A stretch of DNA of 64,000 nt from Sorangium cellulosum So ce56 (GTDB lineage: Bacteria > Myxococcota_A > Polyangia > Polyangiales > Polyangiaceae): positions 12,698,501 through 12,762,500 of the forward strand of contig NC_010162.1 in the NCBI RefSeq assembly GCF_000067165.1, read 5' to 3'. Positions 62,709 to 64,000 of this stretch are shown piece after piece. The position numbers were made by a program, and so were the translations under genes. Numbering within the stretch: position 1 is the first letter of the stretch; each line of letters opens with the position of its first letter. The notes under the pieces were generated by a model, which saw only the letters and a list, made by a program, of their open reading frames with translations, was not told the DNA's origin and made no database searches.

Positions 62709-63768
62709 TGAGCACCTCGAGCCGCTCGGCGGGCAGGGCGAGCCAGACCGAGGAGCCGGGCTTGAGCCGCGAGCGGGGGCTGAGCTGCACGCGCAGCGGC
62801 CCGGGTTCGATGATGAGCTCCACGTGATCGCCGCGGTAGAAGCTCTCCTTCACCACGCCGCGCACGCCGTTCTCCGCCGGCTCGTTCTCGCAGAGCTCGA
62901 TCCACTCGGGGTGGATCGCGAGCGTGCCGTACTCCCACTGAGGCTTGCTCTGCACCCTCAGCGCGCCCACCGTCGTGAAGACGAGCGTGGCGCCGACGCG
63001 CTGCGCGGAGATGAGGTTGGCCGCGCCGAAGAACTCGGCGGCGAAGCGGCTCTGCGGCCGCTCGTACACCTCGGCCGTCGCCCCCTGCTGCTCGATGCGG
63101 CCCTTGTTCATCAGCACGATGCGGTCCGAGACGGTCATCGCCTCGTCCTGATCGTGCGTGACGAGCACGAACGTCTTCCCGAGCGCGCGCTGGAGCCGGC
63201 GCAGGTCGAGCTGCACCTCGGCGCGCAGCTTCGCGTCGAGCGCCGACATCGGCTCGTCGAGCAGCAGCACCTCAGGCTCGTTGACGACCGCGCGCGCGAG
63301 CGCGACTCGCTGCTTCTGACCACCCGAGATCTGGTGCGGATACCGCTCCGCGAGGTCATCGAGCTTCAGCATCGAGAGGCTCGAACGCACGCGCTCGCGC
63401 ACCTCGGCGTCAGGGAAGCTGCGCGACCTCAGGCCGAAGGCCACGTTCTCGAACACGCTCAGATGCGGGAACAGCGCATAGTTCTGGAACACGGTGTTCA
63501 CCGGCCTGCGGTTCGCCGGCAGGTGGTCAACCGCCCTGCCCGCGAGCAGGATCTGCCCCCGATCGGCGCGATCGAGCCCCGCGATGATGCGGAGCAGCGT
63601 CGTCTTGCCGCAGCCCGAAGGCCCGAGGAGCGTGACGAACTCGCCGGCCTCCGCCGTGAACGACACGTCGTTCAGTATCTGTGTCTTACCGAAGCTCTTG
63701 CTGACGTTCTCTACAACGAGGCTGCATCCCGGGTTGCGCTCGGCCGCGCTGTCGGTCAGGGGCGTCAT
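62701..63768 (-). CDS. potA: Polyamine ABC-transporter ATPase PotA
   Basis: The protein has 355 residues from the ATG at 63766-63768 (MTPLTDSAAERNPG); longer starts reach 63906 but give a less typical N-terminus. Walker A is GPSGCGKT (49-56), the signature SGGQKQR, Walker B VLLLDEP and the switch HD in VTHDQDEAMT. A C-terminal TOBE-like domain follows (VRGVVKESFYRGDHVELII). It powers uptake with PotB/C and a PotD-type binding protein. First gene of a tightly overlapping potABC operon. Confidence 0.92.
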   Translation of the reverse strand: MTPLTDSAAERNPGCSLVVENVSKSFGKTQILNDVSFTAEAGEFVTLLGPSGCGKTTLLRIIAGLDRADRGQILLAGRAVDHLPANRRPVNTVFQNYALFPHLSVFENVAFGLRSRSFPDAEVRERVRSSLSMLKLDDLAERYPHQISGGQKQRVALARAVVNEPEVLLLDEPMSALDAKLRAEVQLDLRRLQRALGKTFVLVTHDQDEAMTVSDRIVLMNKGRIEQQGATAEVYERPQSRFAAEFFGAANLISAQRVGATLVFTTVGALRVQSKPQWEYGTLAIHPEWIELCENEPAENGVRGVVKESFYRGDHVELIIEPGPLRVQLSPRSRLKPGSSVWLALPAERLEVLSD

Positions 63769-64000
63769 GCTGCGCTGCCCCGGCGACGAGAAGAAGTCTC
63801 TCAACCTCTGGATCACCCCAGCAAACCCTTCGCGCGTGGCGCATTCCGAACCGCTTCCGAAGCCTCGGAGCGTACTACGCAGACCATGATGCCCTCCCGT
63901 TGTCAACTGGGTGCGCGCCGGGCTGACCGGCTGAGCGGCGCGCGCCCGGCCGGGCTCTTTTCGCTCGCAGGCGGCGTACGCTACCGCCCTTCCCCTGGGC

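Overview
The window is GC-rich DNA with the style of a large-genome myxobacterium, most likely the Sorangium/Polyangiales group. The signs are several Ser/Thr kinases in 25 kb (one fused to STAND, GAF and STAS modules), a class III cyclase fused to a STAND ATPase, PEGA domains, many lipoproteins, a large Rhs protein and a GTG/ATG start mix. No rRNA, tRNA, CRISPR array or transposase was seen. The taxonomic placement is inference from gene style, not from a marker gene.

Layout. 1-9731 is a polymorphic-toxin locus read on the minus strand: an Rhs protein whose C-terminus carries a cytidine-deaminase-like toxin (C-A-E and P-C-x-x-C motifs), then, after 8 nt, an 811-residue degenerate STAND protein in the usual immunity position, then a paralogue of it. 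Scraps of the same toxin domain and of the Rhs core survive in the spacers, so the locus looks like repeated duplication and decay of a toxin-plus-STAND module. 9982-13462 holds a surface lipoprotein, a membrane fatty-acid desaturase and fumarase (fumC). 13582-14187 is an AT-richer leucine-rich-repeat gene, probably acquired. 14404-21357 is envelope genes: lipoproteins, a phosphate-porin-like barrel and a 1175-residue lipoprotein with a PHP phosphoesterase domain. 21437-29226 has a 1708-residue kinase/STAND/GAF/STAS sensor and an HTTM (gamma-carboxylase-like) gene overlapping a lipoprotein gene with a His-rich tail. 29826-31849 is an ATPase/HNH pair resembling the Septu defence system. 31907-42809 is mostly metabolism and housekeeping: a Gfo/Idh oxidoreductase, sucCD, an outer-membrane barrel, a coupled murA-hisG pair, an OMP with calcium repeats, a DUF2452 protein, a quinone oxidoreductase and a kinase.

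42809-50952 is a signalling block: two divergent kinases separated by a striking ACGTAA-type repeat array, then a cyclase/STAND/TPR protein followed by a SulP transporter that carries both a STAS and a cyclic-nucleotide-binding domain, a likely producer/effector pair. 51624-63768 looks like a polyamine locus: PotD, agmatinase, a nitrilase-family hydrolase, a flavin amine oxidase, and an overlapping potABC operon, with a large TonB-dependent receptor lying inside it.

The items most worth a second look are the Rhs deaminase with its STAND partner (including a C7 tract that could fuse the two), the Septu-like pair, the cyclase/SulP-cNMP pair, the overlapping lipoprotein/HTTM genes, the ACGTAA array, and a promoter-like element shared by a kinase gene and the TonB-receptor gene.
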